A stretch of 64,000 nucleotides of DNA from NCBI RefSeq assembly GCF_048771995.1, contig NC_133063.1, positions 73,210,014 to 73,274,013 on the forward strand. The letters run 5' to 3'. Position numbers and translations under genes: made by a program. Position 1 is the first letter of the stretch; each line of letters starts with the position of its first letter. The notes beneath the pieces were generated by a model. It saw only the letters and a list, made by a program, of their open reading frames with translations, did no database searches and was not told the DNA's origin. Source of the DNA: Taeniopygia guttata. Taxonomy: Eukaryota; Chordata; Aves; Passeriformes; Estrildidae. This document shows positions 1-13,565 of this stretch, in pieces.

Positions 1-3000
1 TATGGAACAAAAAGAGCAAACAAAAAACCAAAGCAATATAAACTGAAATTGAAAGTGTATTTTTCTGGGATGGTCCTTTCAAGTAGAAGCCACCAGCTTT
101 TAAATGTTCATGACCATATAAGAAAATTGCTGCCAAGAAGTTTAAATACGATGTTTTGACACCAAGGTGTTTAAATACCATTATGTGACTAAGATAAAAG
201 TCAAAGTTTTCTTATAATACTATCAAGAGTTTTTTGTCTACATTTGTAAAGAAGATATGGTTAGACAATATAGATTCATTATCTATTTAAGGCATTGTTA
301 CCGAGGGCTCCAGCAGACAGTGGTCATCTCTCTGCATTGCTGTTGATTGCATAAATGCATTCCTACTCCTAGCTCAGTAAAACTGCAACATGGGCTGTGC
401 TCACAACCAATGTGTTTTCCCCCTTTAAAGGCAAATAGGCTGAACTGCCTCCTCTGTGTCAGCACAATAAATACCTGGCAAATATGACTGCGGAAGTAAA
501 AAGATGCAGTGCAATTCTAGCAGAAGCATCAGCCATGTCTATTCTGTGAAGTTTCCCTTTCAACAAGCAGTCTGCACCAAAGAACAATCTGCAGAACAAC
601 CAGAGTCATGCTTTACACTGTTTTTTTTCCCCCGAAGATTTTCAGCTCTGCAATTTTAAGAGATGTCCTATCTTTCTGCATATAGAGACCTTCCTATAAA
701 AGCTTGTTGACATGGAAAAAATTGCTTCAAGTTTCCTTTATATTTGCTAAATGTTCCATTTAAGTATACTGGTTTGCTAACAGCTTGAGAGCCCCGTTTT
801 TGATTTTGGAATGTATGTTATTAACTATCTCAGAAATAGAAGAAGCCATTTAAAAATAATACCAATTTCCAAAAAGCTCTGCTTTGCAGACTTTTCTAAT
901 TAAAAACATTAGAAAGAAGAAAGGTTGTTGTCATTGACTAAATGCAAACATTATGAAAGTGACTTTAAGAACAATACGCATTGTAGTACAGCATGGATTA
1001 GTAAAACCCACCTGAAGAACTCCCATTGCATTTCTCCCTGTCAACACACAGTTTTAGTTTTGTTTTGGCTTAATTGTGCTGGTTTGCTTCAGCTTACTTT
1101 TTATCTTTTCCAAAGCTTATATTTACGGTGGATCATGAACTGTCAGCTAAGTCTCACTGAGATCTCAGCAGGAGCCTGGCTGCAATTAAGCACTGCACAA
1201 GTCATACCACAAAGCCAGGTCATGTTCTCAGTCTGTATTCAGTGCAAGTAACACACAGACACACACCTCAGAAAGAAATGTGGCCTTTGGGATGCACCAC
1301 TTTGGCAAAGCCAATTCTTTAGCCAGGAGAAAGGCAAGTGACACAGCAAAGAGTGAGAAACGGGATCTTTTATTCCTGTATCTATTATCCACAAAGAACT
1401 TGGGAAACTTCTACCATCTTCAGCTTGAAGAGCTTCTTTTTTCTGTTTTGAAAACAGAACAAGTAGATTTAACACTTGTACAGGTAGATATAACACTGAG
1501 GAGTTCTGTGACTAGCATGCCTGAAATTTTAAAGAGGACCATGGAGACACTGACATTGTGAGTAAGTTCTTCCCAAGCAGCAAATACTGTATCAGTCACA
1601 TCTGGAAGTTTTTCTTCCAAGGACCAGAAACAAAATTTTTAGTGAATGAAAGCAATATGAGCACCATGTTTGTATCAATCCTGATCCAACTGGATTCATT
1701 CACAGAGGCTTATGTAACATGTGAAGGAAAGGCAATAGTAAGGATACAGGAGAAATATGTATTTCTTATTCTTTTTGAAGAGCAACTAGTATTTCTTCAC
1801 AGCCTAATTTTTTGTACTAATTATTTGAGGGGTCATGAGAGAGATGAATGCTAAAACAAGGAGGAGGAAAAGAACAGACTTGAGGGGACGAATGGCAGCT
1901 GTGGTGAAGAAATCTACCAGACAGTAATTGCACAAGTCTTTAAATACCCAGAACTTTATCTGAAACCTTCTCTGGTGTAGAAAGGCATGTGACAGAAAGG
2001 CATCATTTCAGCACCCTCAGGAAGTCTTTTGTTCACTTATACAGAACCTCACTTGCTCAGGAGCTCACGGACAGGTCAGCAGCTTTCAGCTTTAAAGGAG
2101 GTAAAGGCACGTGGTGGTACTCAGACAACACCAACGAATTGAGAGCACAGGCAAACGAAAATGTACCACCCCTTGGACCAGTTTCCTACCAAGATCCTCC
2201 TGCTAACTTTTGTGTAGGAGTCTAATACAGTGTGTAGTCCTTAAGAGATACACAGCAACTGTAAACATACAACAGGACATCTTTTATGTGTGCAGGTTAA
2301 TTTTTAAAAACATTTTGTTGATGGTGATTTGCTGAGAGAAATGCCACAAAGTCTGATAAAATGAACTTGTTGTAAAAGCAAACTTCATGTGAAAATACAC
2401 ACAAGATTGCTACTTTTAGAGGAATAGGAGCATGTGTCAACTTTTCAATTTATTCTGAAACAAACCTTAATTGTGAAGATAAACATAGGTATACCCCTTA
2501 AAAGATCAGATCATAATGTTCTACAATTAATAAATAAAAACAGACCCTTACTTCTGAAATCAGAATAAAACCTCTAAAGAAGGAATGTTTAATATCACAT
2601 GGCAGAAATCGAACTATGACAGGTTTAAAATAAATACAAAATAATTTCCACAGCTAACAGCTAGGATTCTGCTTTCTGGCCAGTCTTTATATTCAAAGCA
2701 TTTTGTTCCTCTCAAAAGCCTGTACTCCTTTCTGAGCAGCAAAGCAGTGTTTCATATTTTGCTGCCATTCTCACAAGTCACCACGTGAGGGACTCAAGGA
2801 CTCTTTTGTCTTTGCAAACCAGATTTATACCCATGTTAAACCTATTGCTTATGTTAAAACGAAAAATTTTGGGAAAATATCTCTGCACTTGCCACCTGGT
2901 AATGCTGATAACATGGAAAATTTAACTGCAGCAAATCATATTCATGTGTTTATATTGTGAGATGATGTAAGTAGATGATAGTAACTTACAAGGCAAAAAT

Positions 3001-6000
3001 TCACAAAATGGAAATTACTTTTTTAAAATAAAATATTAACAATGATAAACACCAAAATTTTTCTTCTTTGTTTGGGAAAAAGAAATTTTAATTCTGCTAA
3101 ATTTATATGCACAGCATGCCTCTAGCTAATGAAAACATAGATTTCATTTGCTCTAAGCACAGAACTGACATAAACAAAGGGCAATATGAACAGGAAATAT
3201 GTGAATCACCAATCACAGTGGAAAGATTTTACCCAGAGTTTTTGTGTTGTTTTAAAATCAAATAATACTTGTAGTTTCTTAAACCCTATTCCCTTCTGAA
3301 GCTTCAGAGAGAACTTTGTAAAAGTTAAGATTTTCCTACATGGTCTCAAACAGGAATTTTGACACAGGCAAGCTGTAAGCAGATTAACCCTTTTTCAGAA
3401 TACAATTATAGACAATAGATGTGTAATACCAACTCAAAGATCATGTGGGAATAATATCTATTGCTTCAGAATCAGAATAGCCATGTCAGCCAGGCACAGT
3501 GCCATACTGATAAAGTAATTCATCTTCACAGTTCTGAAACAGTTGAGGAATAACAGTACTATATTGCATTATATGGCAAGCAAATGCTATTTGATGTTCA
3601 AACAATTGATTTTCTTTTTTAAAGGCATGTTCTTTCTTTGAATTTTCTAAATGGAAATTCGATACAAGAAGGAAAAGGCAATATATAGTTCTCACAGTTA
3701 ATCAGCTGGCTGACTGTTCTTCATGGCTTTTAATCTGATTTGGTAGTTTGGACTAAAAACAAACAAACAAACAAAAAAGGTGTCTTATTTTTTCAAGGAT
3801 TTAAAGTAGATTGGCTGGCTTCAGGAAAAGAACACACTGTTTTCTCATGAAGACAAATGCAAAATTTTCTTCCAAATACTGGCTAAAGTAAAAAGTCTTT
3901 TAAATTGAAATTATTTGGTTGGAGAATAAAACACAACCAAATTACTTGAAAGTCAAATTGAATTATAAGTTAAACCAACTGGAAAAAAAATGTAAAAGAA
4001 CAATCACACATTTATCTAACTGAAATATAATTTATATCTCTATATATGCATATAAGTTATTAAAAAATAGGAGGACTTGCAAATCTCACACTCTTTTACT
4101 ACAATCACTAATAGAAAAGCCCTCATGACATCTCATAAAAACTGGGGGATTTACAGTTTTTTCTACTAAGCTGTTCCTTCATTATATAGCATACATGTAG
4201 AGAGCTAATGCAGGCACAGAGGGCTGAACCCTTTGCTTTCTCATAGATAAATGAGTAAAAAAATCCAGAAAAAACATATAGCATAGAATTTCTGAAGAGT
4301 TTCTGTTGTCCACAGTTCTTTGCCTACATTGCTTACAATCTTAGGAAGGCAGAAACTGCTGCTCAAATATAGCACCATGCCAAGGGACTGAGCTCAGCTG
4401 ACGTGTATGCTATGTTATATTAAACACTTTGTATTAGTAGCACTGGATATTATCTATAAAGGACCTAAAAGACCGAAGGATTGCTGTATTTCCCAATCTC
4501 AGTAAATCTAAAGATTTGTAAAACATAGGTGTCATATCTACTGTCTGTAACCCCAAATGCAGAGAGGTGCCTGGAAATCCAGTGAAGTGAAGCTAGCATG
4601 TGCCAAGAGGTTAGTGTATCATGCTGTGGTGAGTGTTCCTTTAAACTTCCAGGTACTAAAATAGAGAACATAGTGCCATTGAGACCAGAAAATCAGACAA
4701 GAAACTAGTTAATTGCTGAACAGATCTGTCAGTGCAGAGCTGTTTAAACAAAGCTGGTATTCATCCACGGGGAAAAGGAAGTGCCATCTCCCTAACTCAT
4801 GCATGCACGTGTGTACGTGAGAGATATTTTAATGAGGAGATTAATAAAAAATAGCTAAAATTTGACACAAGAAAAATATTTATCATGCATTGTCTTTGGA
4901 TATTTACCTGGGACAATTATCTAATGAATATTATAAATAAAGCTCTGCAGATGCTCTGTGGACACACACTTGTTCAAGTGCTGGCAGACCTGTACTTGTA
5001 ACAGAATGTTAAAGTACAGGAGAAGCAAAATCAGATGTGTTTGTGACATTATTTTTTAATTATTTACTTGTTTTGTTCCATCTGCTTTTCCTTATTCTGC
5101 CAGCAAAGATTTGGCAATGTCTGCCCGTCCATGTGAATGCTCTTATCATGTAACTGTCATGAGCACCATATTAACTTTGTCATTTGACTAATTATGAACT
5201 TGCCCTTACTAGTGTTGTTTCTTTTGCTGAACAACACTTTTTGCATTTATTTTGTGCCTTGATAAGGAATGTTGAAGGCCTTACAGTCAGCCTTTCAAAG
5301 GATTAGGCTATTCCTTTGTACTGTGGTAAGAACAAAAAACTTGTTTCCATATTCACTCCTTGAGGAATCTCATTTCACTTCACTATCTCCTTTGTAGGAC
5401 CAGATTTCCATCATCAGTTTCCATTTTTATTTTCTTTCCAGATAGTCAACTTTCTTCATGCTCAGTCAAGTGTTTCTCTGAAGTTTCTATGGACTGATCC
5501 AGGGTAATATTTGCTTTATAAACAGAAATATCCTTGATATTTTTTTTCATAATGTCTTTCACCTTAAGAGATACTCTTTGTAGCCAGCCTCATTAATAGA
5601 GATTATATTTATAGCTTCTCAAGCAATGACCAAGAATCAGAGAAATAACTTTAATATCCACAGGACCAAATGCTATCTTCTTGCTTGAACACTATGTGAT
5701 TCAGAGAAATCTATTAATGTTCACATAGAGTTTAGTTTAAAAATCTTGGTTTCAGCTGCAAAAGCTTTATGCTCAGCAACAGCAAAATGCTAGTTTTTTT
5801 GTCCTTGCAAATCTTTAATTTTATGGTCACTGAATCTTTGCAACACCTCTTTAGATTGCTTCATTTTACCTGTCAGAAAGTTTGAAGGACATTACTCCTA
5901 GATGGCACTTCCTAAACTTTGTTACAGTTTACCTGCATAGTTTACCTGTTCCCATATATTTTCACTGATGCCATAGTTATGCAGCACCTTGAGGGAAGAC

Positions 6001-6856
6001 CATAAAAACATGGGGCTTCAGGGCCATTTCACAGAGGAGGTTTGGTTTGTTTTCCTTTCACCTTCTCAGCTCCCACACAGGTTACTGGAGAAGCATCTTT
6101 ACAGCTCCCATTCACTTAATTGCTAGACATGGGAAGTACAATATGAGGGAATTATGTCAAAAAGATGTTTTTTTTAATCTAGAGTAGGAAAAACTGTATC
6201 AGGGTTTTTGCTCTTTTTCTTTAAAGAGCTGTGTAAAGCCTATTTTTCTCTTCTTATTGCAATTAAAATTCTTCCTAAAACCCAATCTGCTCTATTTCTT
6301 CCACTTGCAGAACCCCTTGTTTCCCACTCTTCTGGTGTAAAATATCACTCCGTTGTAACTCTAATTATATGATCAAACAGGTCCTGGTCACACTAGATTC
6401 TAAACTAACTATCATTGCTTTGAGAGTCTGGCCTTTTTTCCCCCAAAAAATAAACATAGTATTTGTGCACACATATATGCAGACATCATGAAAAAAACCT
6501 CTGTATTTTCCTCCTCTGAAATAACTAATTTAGTAAGCCAAACTTTCACAAGTTGCATGGCAAGAATTATAAGTCTCCACTTTATGGCATATGAAGAATC
6601 TGAGTAGCTGAGTTTAAAAACCAATAGACAGAGAAATGTTTCTCCAAACAAAGCATAATGCACAAGGGCAAGCTCTGTTTCTTCATTCATTATGGGTTGT
6701 ACATCTTTATGAAGAGAACTTCAAGGATCAGAACAGCCATTGTACATTTAATTACAAATATCTCATTTTAGAAGATCTTCCTTGTCTCACAATTAGACAG
6801 ACATATATAGACACAGACATAGACATAAACACGTATCTATACATACACATGTTTGA

Positions 6857-6933
6857 ATATATATATGTGTGTGTGTGTACATATGTATGTGTGTGTATGT
6901 GTGTGTGTTTATACACATATACACACATATACT
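6857..6933 (+). repeat. TG/TA dinucleotide microsatellite
   Basis: ATATATATGTGTGTGTGTGT is followed by interrupted GT and CA/TA alternations up to TACACACATATAC. Alternating purine-pyrimidine DNA of this kind is length-polymorphic and can adopt Z-form. It lies in the NFIB intron. A looser ACATA/GACAT-rich flank precedes it from about 6796. Confidence 0.9.
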
Positions 6934-9900
6934 TTAGTCTTTCCAGGCAGATGTATATAAGGCAGCTCCTTCAATACAGCTCTTAGATGATTCAGAAAAC
7001 TCATTGTAGCTGGGATTTGTATAAAATCATGGTATAGATATTGAAAGGGCATACCTGCCCTGAATCACAGTGGGGTTTTGCTGAATGCTCCACTAGAGAG
7101 TTAAGACAGTAATATAATTGCTGTGAACTTTCTAGGTGAATGCGTTGACAAGGTATATATATACATAACTAATCAAAAAAATGTTTAAGAGGCTAAGTAA
7201 CTGAAAATCACAAATGTGAAGGGCCTTTCCTTATAGATGTAACAGTACAATTAGTTATAGAATACTGATTTTCTGCAGATTATCTCATTCTAGAGATATT
7301 ACTGTGTGATTTAGATGAGATATTAACTGCTAACAGCCTTTTCTCCCCCTCATTTCACTTTACATGCATATTCACTAAGAACACAAAGAGAGTATGGTTG
7401 AGTCTAGCTTATGCCACTACCCCATCAAGCAGGACAAGAAAAACTCATATTGAGTAGAGCAGTCATAAGCCTGCCACATAAGAAATTAGAGGCATAACCA
7501 CCAGCTAGTTGTATTACCATTTGACTGAATTTTCCTAAATCCATTCTGGCATCCTCTTTTGGGCTGACTGATGCAAATTTTAATTGTCTAAGATGTTAAG
7601 GTGCTATAAAATGTCATAAGAGAAGCAACAGTTCCCTTTGAATTTAGTTAGCATTTCATTATAAATAAAACAGGCAGATTGAAACCTGTGCTAAATCTTA
7701 ACACACATACAGCAGACGTCTTTTTGTGCAGAGATGTCAGTTGTGCTCAGCACCCATACCCCAAAAGGATGGAAAACAACCTGTTGCTGAACATATTATT
7801 TTTTAGACAGCTATGCACAGACATCTTTTATGTCATTCTCTTTTTAATTTGTTTTTCCAGTCCTGGTTGCTAGCGAGTCACAAGGCTATTACCCTGCTCG
7901 TACATGTGCTCACTTCTGTGTGTTTGTATACGCATATGTGCTTTCAGGCAGCCCAGAACAGTCTTAGCTGCTTTTAGAAGGATACATGCACCTACAACCT
8001 GCAGAGATCCAAGTCCTGGTTAGCATCATGTTGTGGAATGAAGAAGGGGTGTGTGTGCACATCTCCTGGCAGCCTGGCCAATGTCTGCAGAAGCCTCGGC
8101 TGTGCACCAGCTCCAGGAACAACAATCTGTTGCAGCCACAAACACAGAAATGTCTGAGCCATGGCAGTATTTCCATCCAGTCTGTCAAACTGGTTATAAG
8201 GAAGATGGCACTTGTTAGTGTAAGCTGCTGACACACCAAGATTATACCAATGAGCCAATAATTGCCAGCAGAGTGATTTCAGAAAGGTCCAAAACAGTTC
8301 CTACGAGCCTGCAATACCAGAGAGATTTCCAGGCAAACATGACTGACCACTGGATAGTAGGAAAAAAAAAAAATGCAAACAACAGATTAAGTCTAAAGCA
8401 CTACTCATTTCCAGCTCAGCACACAGTTGCATTCAATTGCCTGAACTTTCAGGACTCCAGATGTGTAAACAGGTAAAAAACACCTTATGTGAAAGATTTA
8501 TTACTAATGGAAAAAAAAGGTCCAGTAAAATATAAATACTGTGGTGACTCATTCACCTACTATTCATAAGCATTATTTTTATCTTAGTGTTTTCTAATTT
8601 AATTACTAGTTGGACTAGTTGGGATTTTTTTTTTTTTTTTTGATACAAAGCAAACAGAGCCTTCTTTTGAATAGCATTATTTCTTTGCACTCTTACATTC
8701 AGATCAGTTTATAGGAGTAAATTTTTAAGAAGAAGACAACTAAGATAACCATGACAATATTAAGCCAATACTTCTGCTCCACTGTTCGCAAAAACCTGCT
8801 TGTCTGAATTCTTTGTGATTTTTTTCAAAGGCACTGTGTAGGATGTAGCCTACTGATAACAAAGTCATGTTGAGGTTTTTACTTAGATAAATACCATAGC
8901 ATTTTACTGTTGCTAATCCTCTGGCCTTTCAAGTGAGAGATAAAAGTATGAATATTCATATAAACACAATTCACAAATCAGATAATTGACAAATTAGGAC
9001 TTAAATTCTATTTCCAGATATAGCCCATATTTTGCAGCCATCTTGGAATGTTACAGAAGACATTATGCACACAGGGCTATTAAAATGGACTCAGCTTGTG
9101 ACTTGAGGAGAAGTTAGGTGAGTTTTTTGGGTTTTTTTAATCTTTTCACTTTTGGCAAAGAGAATACTTTTAATATCTAGACAGAACTGATTAAACCCCA
9201 AAAAACAGGCTTTTCTGTTTTAAATGGAAATATTTTTTGTTTCCTCAGTTGCCTACTTTCTTGCAGTTCAACCATAACGCAGTTTTTGAAGCTCTATTAT
9301 AAAGGCTGATAATTATGTTTGGAAATACAGACTAGGAAAGCTGTGTACGGCCATTGCAGAAAACCATTCCCCTGAGAAACAGGATAATGGGAAACCAAAG
9401 CAAATAGCAGAGGGCTTTAGCAAGAGGACATCTCCATTCAGAACCCATATAATTATTTAATGTCTTTTGTTTTACAGCAAGTGAACAATGTTCTTTCTAT
9501 GTATGATTAAGTTGGCCGAAGCTTAGTTTAGTATCTTGATCTCTGTATTAGCTGAAACAAAAAGCATTTGTTTTTACATATGGAAAGATGAAACTTTTAC
9601 TTCTGATTCCCTCTCAGTGGAAAAATAATTTAGCAATTCAGCTACATCTATTGAACAAAGGCTATGAGCAAAAAACCAAAAGTATGTTTGTAACCTCAAG
9701 GAGCTTTCATAGCATAATAGCTGAGACCTATTTGTCTCAGCTCCTATTCTCCTTCCATTTTAAGCTTATTTAATTTACCTTTCACAAATGTTTCCTATAA
9801 CTTATTGACCAATTTTTTCCCCCTGCAACTTTTCTAAAGACTTTTGGACACTGACAATTCCTTAATGTCTTGACCCTGCCTTGAATCAGTCTAAAGGAGC

Positions 9901-12900
9901 CCATCAAGAAAACTACCAATTCCTCATTATTTGACACACACAAACACACATATAAAACACTTCCATTTTGACTGCAAAAAGGTGCTAAATATTCCTTCTG
10001 CATTTCAGCTTTATACTTCTAAAAATGAAGTTTTGTGCTTCATTTTGTATAGTCTCATCTTCACTTTTGAATTATAAGCTTTATATCACTTAGTTCTTAA
10101 TACTAGATGAGGACTGTATTTCACTTAGAGCAAACAAACAAGCTTAGTGTTAAACAGTGTATATTTATCCCCTCCTTGGACCCAGGTAGATTACTGGTTA
10201 TAATCTAAAAGGTAGAAAACCAAATAAGAAAATGAGTGAGGAATAAATGGATGCTTCCCTAAAACTCTGGGCAGTATTTTTTAAGCATCCATTCATTTGG
10301 GTTATAAAGATGGTCAAATGCAGGAAAATTATTTGGAAATTATGGCTGAGAGAAATTTCCAGTGTTATTAAACTTGACCTTCTCCTGCTACAGATCCTCT
10401 TTCATACTTTAGCTATATCCATGTTCCTCTTGCATCACTATAGGCATTGCAGCAGGTTTTTGTCTTTGCCTTGGAGGACTTAAGTCTCTCTGTAGTCCTG
10501 TCAGTTTATTAGATGTGGAGTAGAGGCCAGTGACTTCTACACACTTTTTCTGACTGTTGATGCTCTAAGTTATGATGGCTTTCAGTCAGTGAATTTGAGA
10601 CCAAACACTGCAGTGCACAAAGATGTTAAAAATGAACGAGTAGGAAGCAATTGTAAGCTTCCATCACCTATGGCTGTTGCTTATTTAGGGTAGATTCCGC
10701 AGTCTCACTACAGGTCTTAGCATAATGCTGTTGCATTGGAAATTTTTTGGCAACTCTGCTGTAAAGGATTGAACTGGTGCAATCATGCTTCTGATGCAGA
10801 TGTTTTGAGAAATCAGAGTTGAGAATGTTTTGACAAGAGACCATCTTCAAGTTCCTTTTACTGTTTCCTAACACATATTCTATCTCTTCTATAGACAAAA
10901 AAGCTACATGTCACATCAGCTGTGCAAAAATACATTTTTCCTTTACCAAAGGTGTTGCTGCCAATAGTGTATAGGTACCTCTTTCCTGTCACAGTCTGTT
11001 GTGTTCCAAAAACTCTGCTACACTCTACATTCTTAAATAAAAGGAACATCTGAAAAAAGACAAGGGTTTTTTTCTTATCTGTAAATGCCTTAGGTTGTCT
11101 CTTTGCAAAACTCTATTTCCTAAGCAAAAGAAACATGTGGAGCCAATCTAAGTATTTAAGAAAACAATATGCAGTCCATTCACATGTATGTACACAATAG
11201 CAATCTGCTTGTGCCGTTCTGTGGATTAAAAGGACAAGATAATTACATCCTGCCTAGCATGCTGATAAAATACATTAGTCAATGAAAAAAAAGAAAAGGT
11301 AACGTTTGTGATAAAATCAGAAGGGTCCCAGAATAAGCCATTGGAGACCTGAACTGGGGTCACTTGATACAGGTGAGTCAATACTGTCTTTGTTGCTTTT
11401 AACTTTCAGTTTGCTATCTATATGAATAGAAGCCTTTTCTACAGAGGGGTAGCAATGGCAGTAGTAGTTGAGTTCTCTGAGATATCTTTTTTTGTATTTA
11501 ATAAAGAAATTCCTTTGTAATTTTCACTTTTGAGGACAGGGCAGAAGTTATAAAACTGGAATTTCTCTGTGAACATCAAGCCTCTCCTTAAAAATAAGAG
11601 TAATTAACTTACCATTTTTAAAGGCAACCAGGTATTAGAATAATAAGCCCATATTAATTATCTGTCTAAAAGATTAGACAAAAATTACAAAGTGCACATA
11701 TAAACCAGGAGAAAAAATAAGCAAGATTTAAAGAAAAATTCCCTTCTCTTTCTGTGCATAAGCAGCTGAGATGGTGACACTTCACAGCCTAACCCAGAAC
11801 TATGTTTTAGTACATTTTTTCATTAACAATTATCAAAGAGGGAGAAATTTCTTTCACAGGAGGACTCTAGAACAAATAAGGGTAATACAAATGAAATGCA
11901 GAGGTACTCTGACAACAAATGTGACCAGTCCTGCTGCTAAACTGTCAGAGTACATTACTGCAGGTGCTGGGCAACATACACTAAGCAGCTGGTACCACAT
12001 CCCAGTCTAATTTTGGTGCCACATTCAGGGCAGTGATCTGAAATAGCAACTCACACACATCTCTTCCAGTACTAATACCAAAACACCTTGCCTATATCAA
12101 ACTTTGCTGAGAGAGAAATAACTTTATTTCCATCTGAAGTCCAGGCTACACACAAAGCAAAGAAACAGAGTCCAAGCCTCTGCTCTTCATGAAATGAGAA
12201 TAAACTGTATGGTGCCACTGAGAATATGCCTGCTCTTCCCTCCTTGCCAAAGAAATGGTGTCATCAGCATGTTTGGGAGCGGCAGCAATGCCCAGAAGTA
12301 ACTTTATTTATACATTGTATTAGGCTTGCAGGCAAAAGCATACATAGAAGATTGTGAGTTTGTTCACATCAGGTGCATACAGCATAGTGAGTACCCTGTT
12401 TTTCATAGTTTCAGTGGTTTACTTCAGCTTTTCAAGCCTCTGCTCTGCCAAGCCCCACCATCCGTCTGTCCTTCCAGACAAACCAAATGTTGTACTTAGG
12501 GAGAGCAAGGCATGGACAACCTAAAAGTTGCAGAGAAGTTTTGCAGCAAAAGAACTTGACACTTTGGGCTTCTGAGCTCCATTCTGCTTCCTCACAGGTA
12601 CAGGGCCATTTTTCTTAAGGATACAACATCTGGAAACTCTGCATCTTTGATGTACATGTTGTTGCAGAATGTTTCATATTGTAGGCAGAGGGCTTCATTG
12701 TTTTTAAGACATTGACACCAATATAACTATTCCAGTTTAATCAGATTTACTTCTGAATTATGTCACTTAAACATGAACATGTCACCAGCTTTGACTTAGG
12801 ACACAGTTTAGTATTGATTATGTTATTATATGTTATTATGTTATTCTTTTCAAGTTTTTAATTATTTTTGTTTGTATTTTATTTTATGCATTTAGCCTTT

Positions 12901-13373
12901 GGAGAAAGGTTTCTTTTATTAATTGCTTGGAAGATGAAAAACTGTCAGTATAGCTAGCAATAGAGGCAGCAAAAAAGTGGGACACAGTCACTTGTTAACT
13001 ACAAAGAAAAGTTTAGAAAATAATTGTAAGAATAGGTCAGACAAATAGAAGTATAAACACAATATCCATTTCCAAGATAAACCTCTCTCTGCTTATAAAT
13101 ATAATTTCATAGCATTATGATGTAACTAAATATATAATTTATGTGTGATAATAAAAAAGAAAACTTCGCTTCACTGAAGGCTGTTTGTTCGTTCTTGATC
13201 CTACTGCTAATTTGATTTTAAACCCAGTAAGTTCAGCAAGCAATGAATATTTGACAAATATATATTCTTTAACCATGAGTTCTATTAGTTAAACACATAG
13301 CATGTTAAACATTATTTGTGTGCATCCCTCATGAATGTATCCCATCTCACTTTAGTTATGCATAATATAATAG

Positions 13374-13565
13374 ACTAGAATGGTTCAGCTGGAAGGAACC
13401 TAACATTCTGATCATTTAATCCAACTTGCAGTGCCATAAATCAATCACCTTCCTTACAATTTGTAACATTTATTTTTGTCTTATATATCCTGTCACTCGC
13501 CTGCCTGCCAGCCTAAGTAACCCTATTCCTTTTAATCTCTTCTCTAAATGGACATAGTCTCCTAT
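13374..13565 (-). mobile_element. Old, diverged CR1 fragment
   Basis: AGAATGGTTCAGCTGGAAGG followed by AACCTAACATTCTGATCATT and TAATCCAACTT resembles the reverse complement of a CR1 3' end (consensus words GAATGGTT.GG.TTGGAAGG and GATCATCTAGTCCAACT). Farther right, CTAAGTAACCCTATTCC resembles the CR1 word CTAAACAACCCCAGTTCC. The similarity is interrupted, the terminal short repeats are lost and the boundaries are approximate. Confidence 0.5.
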
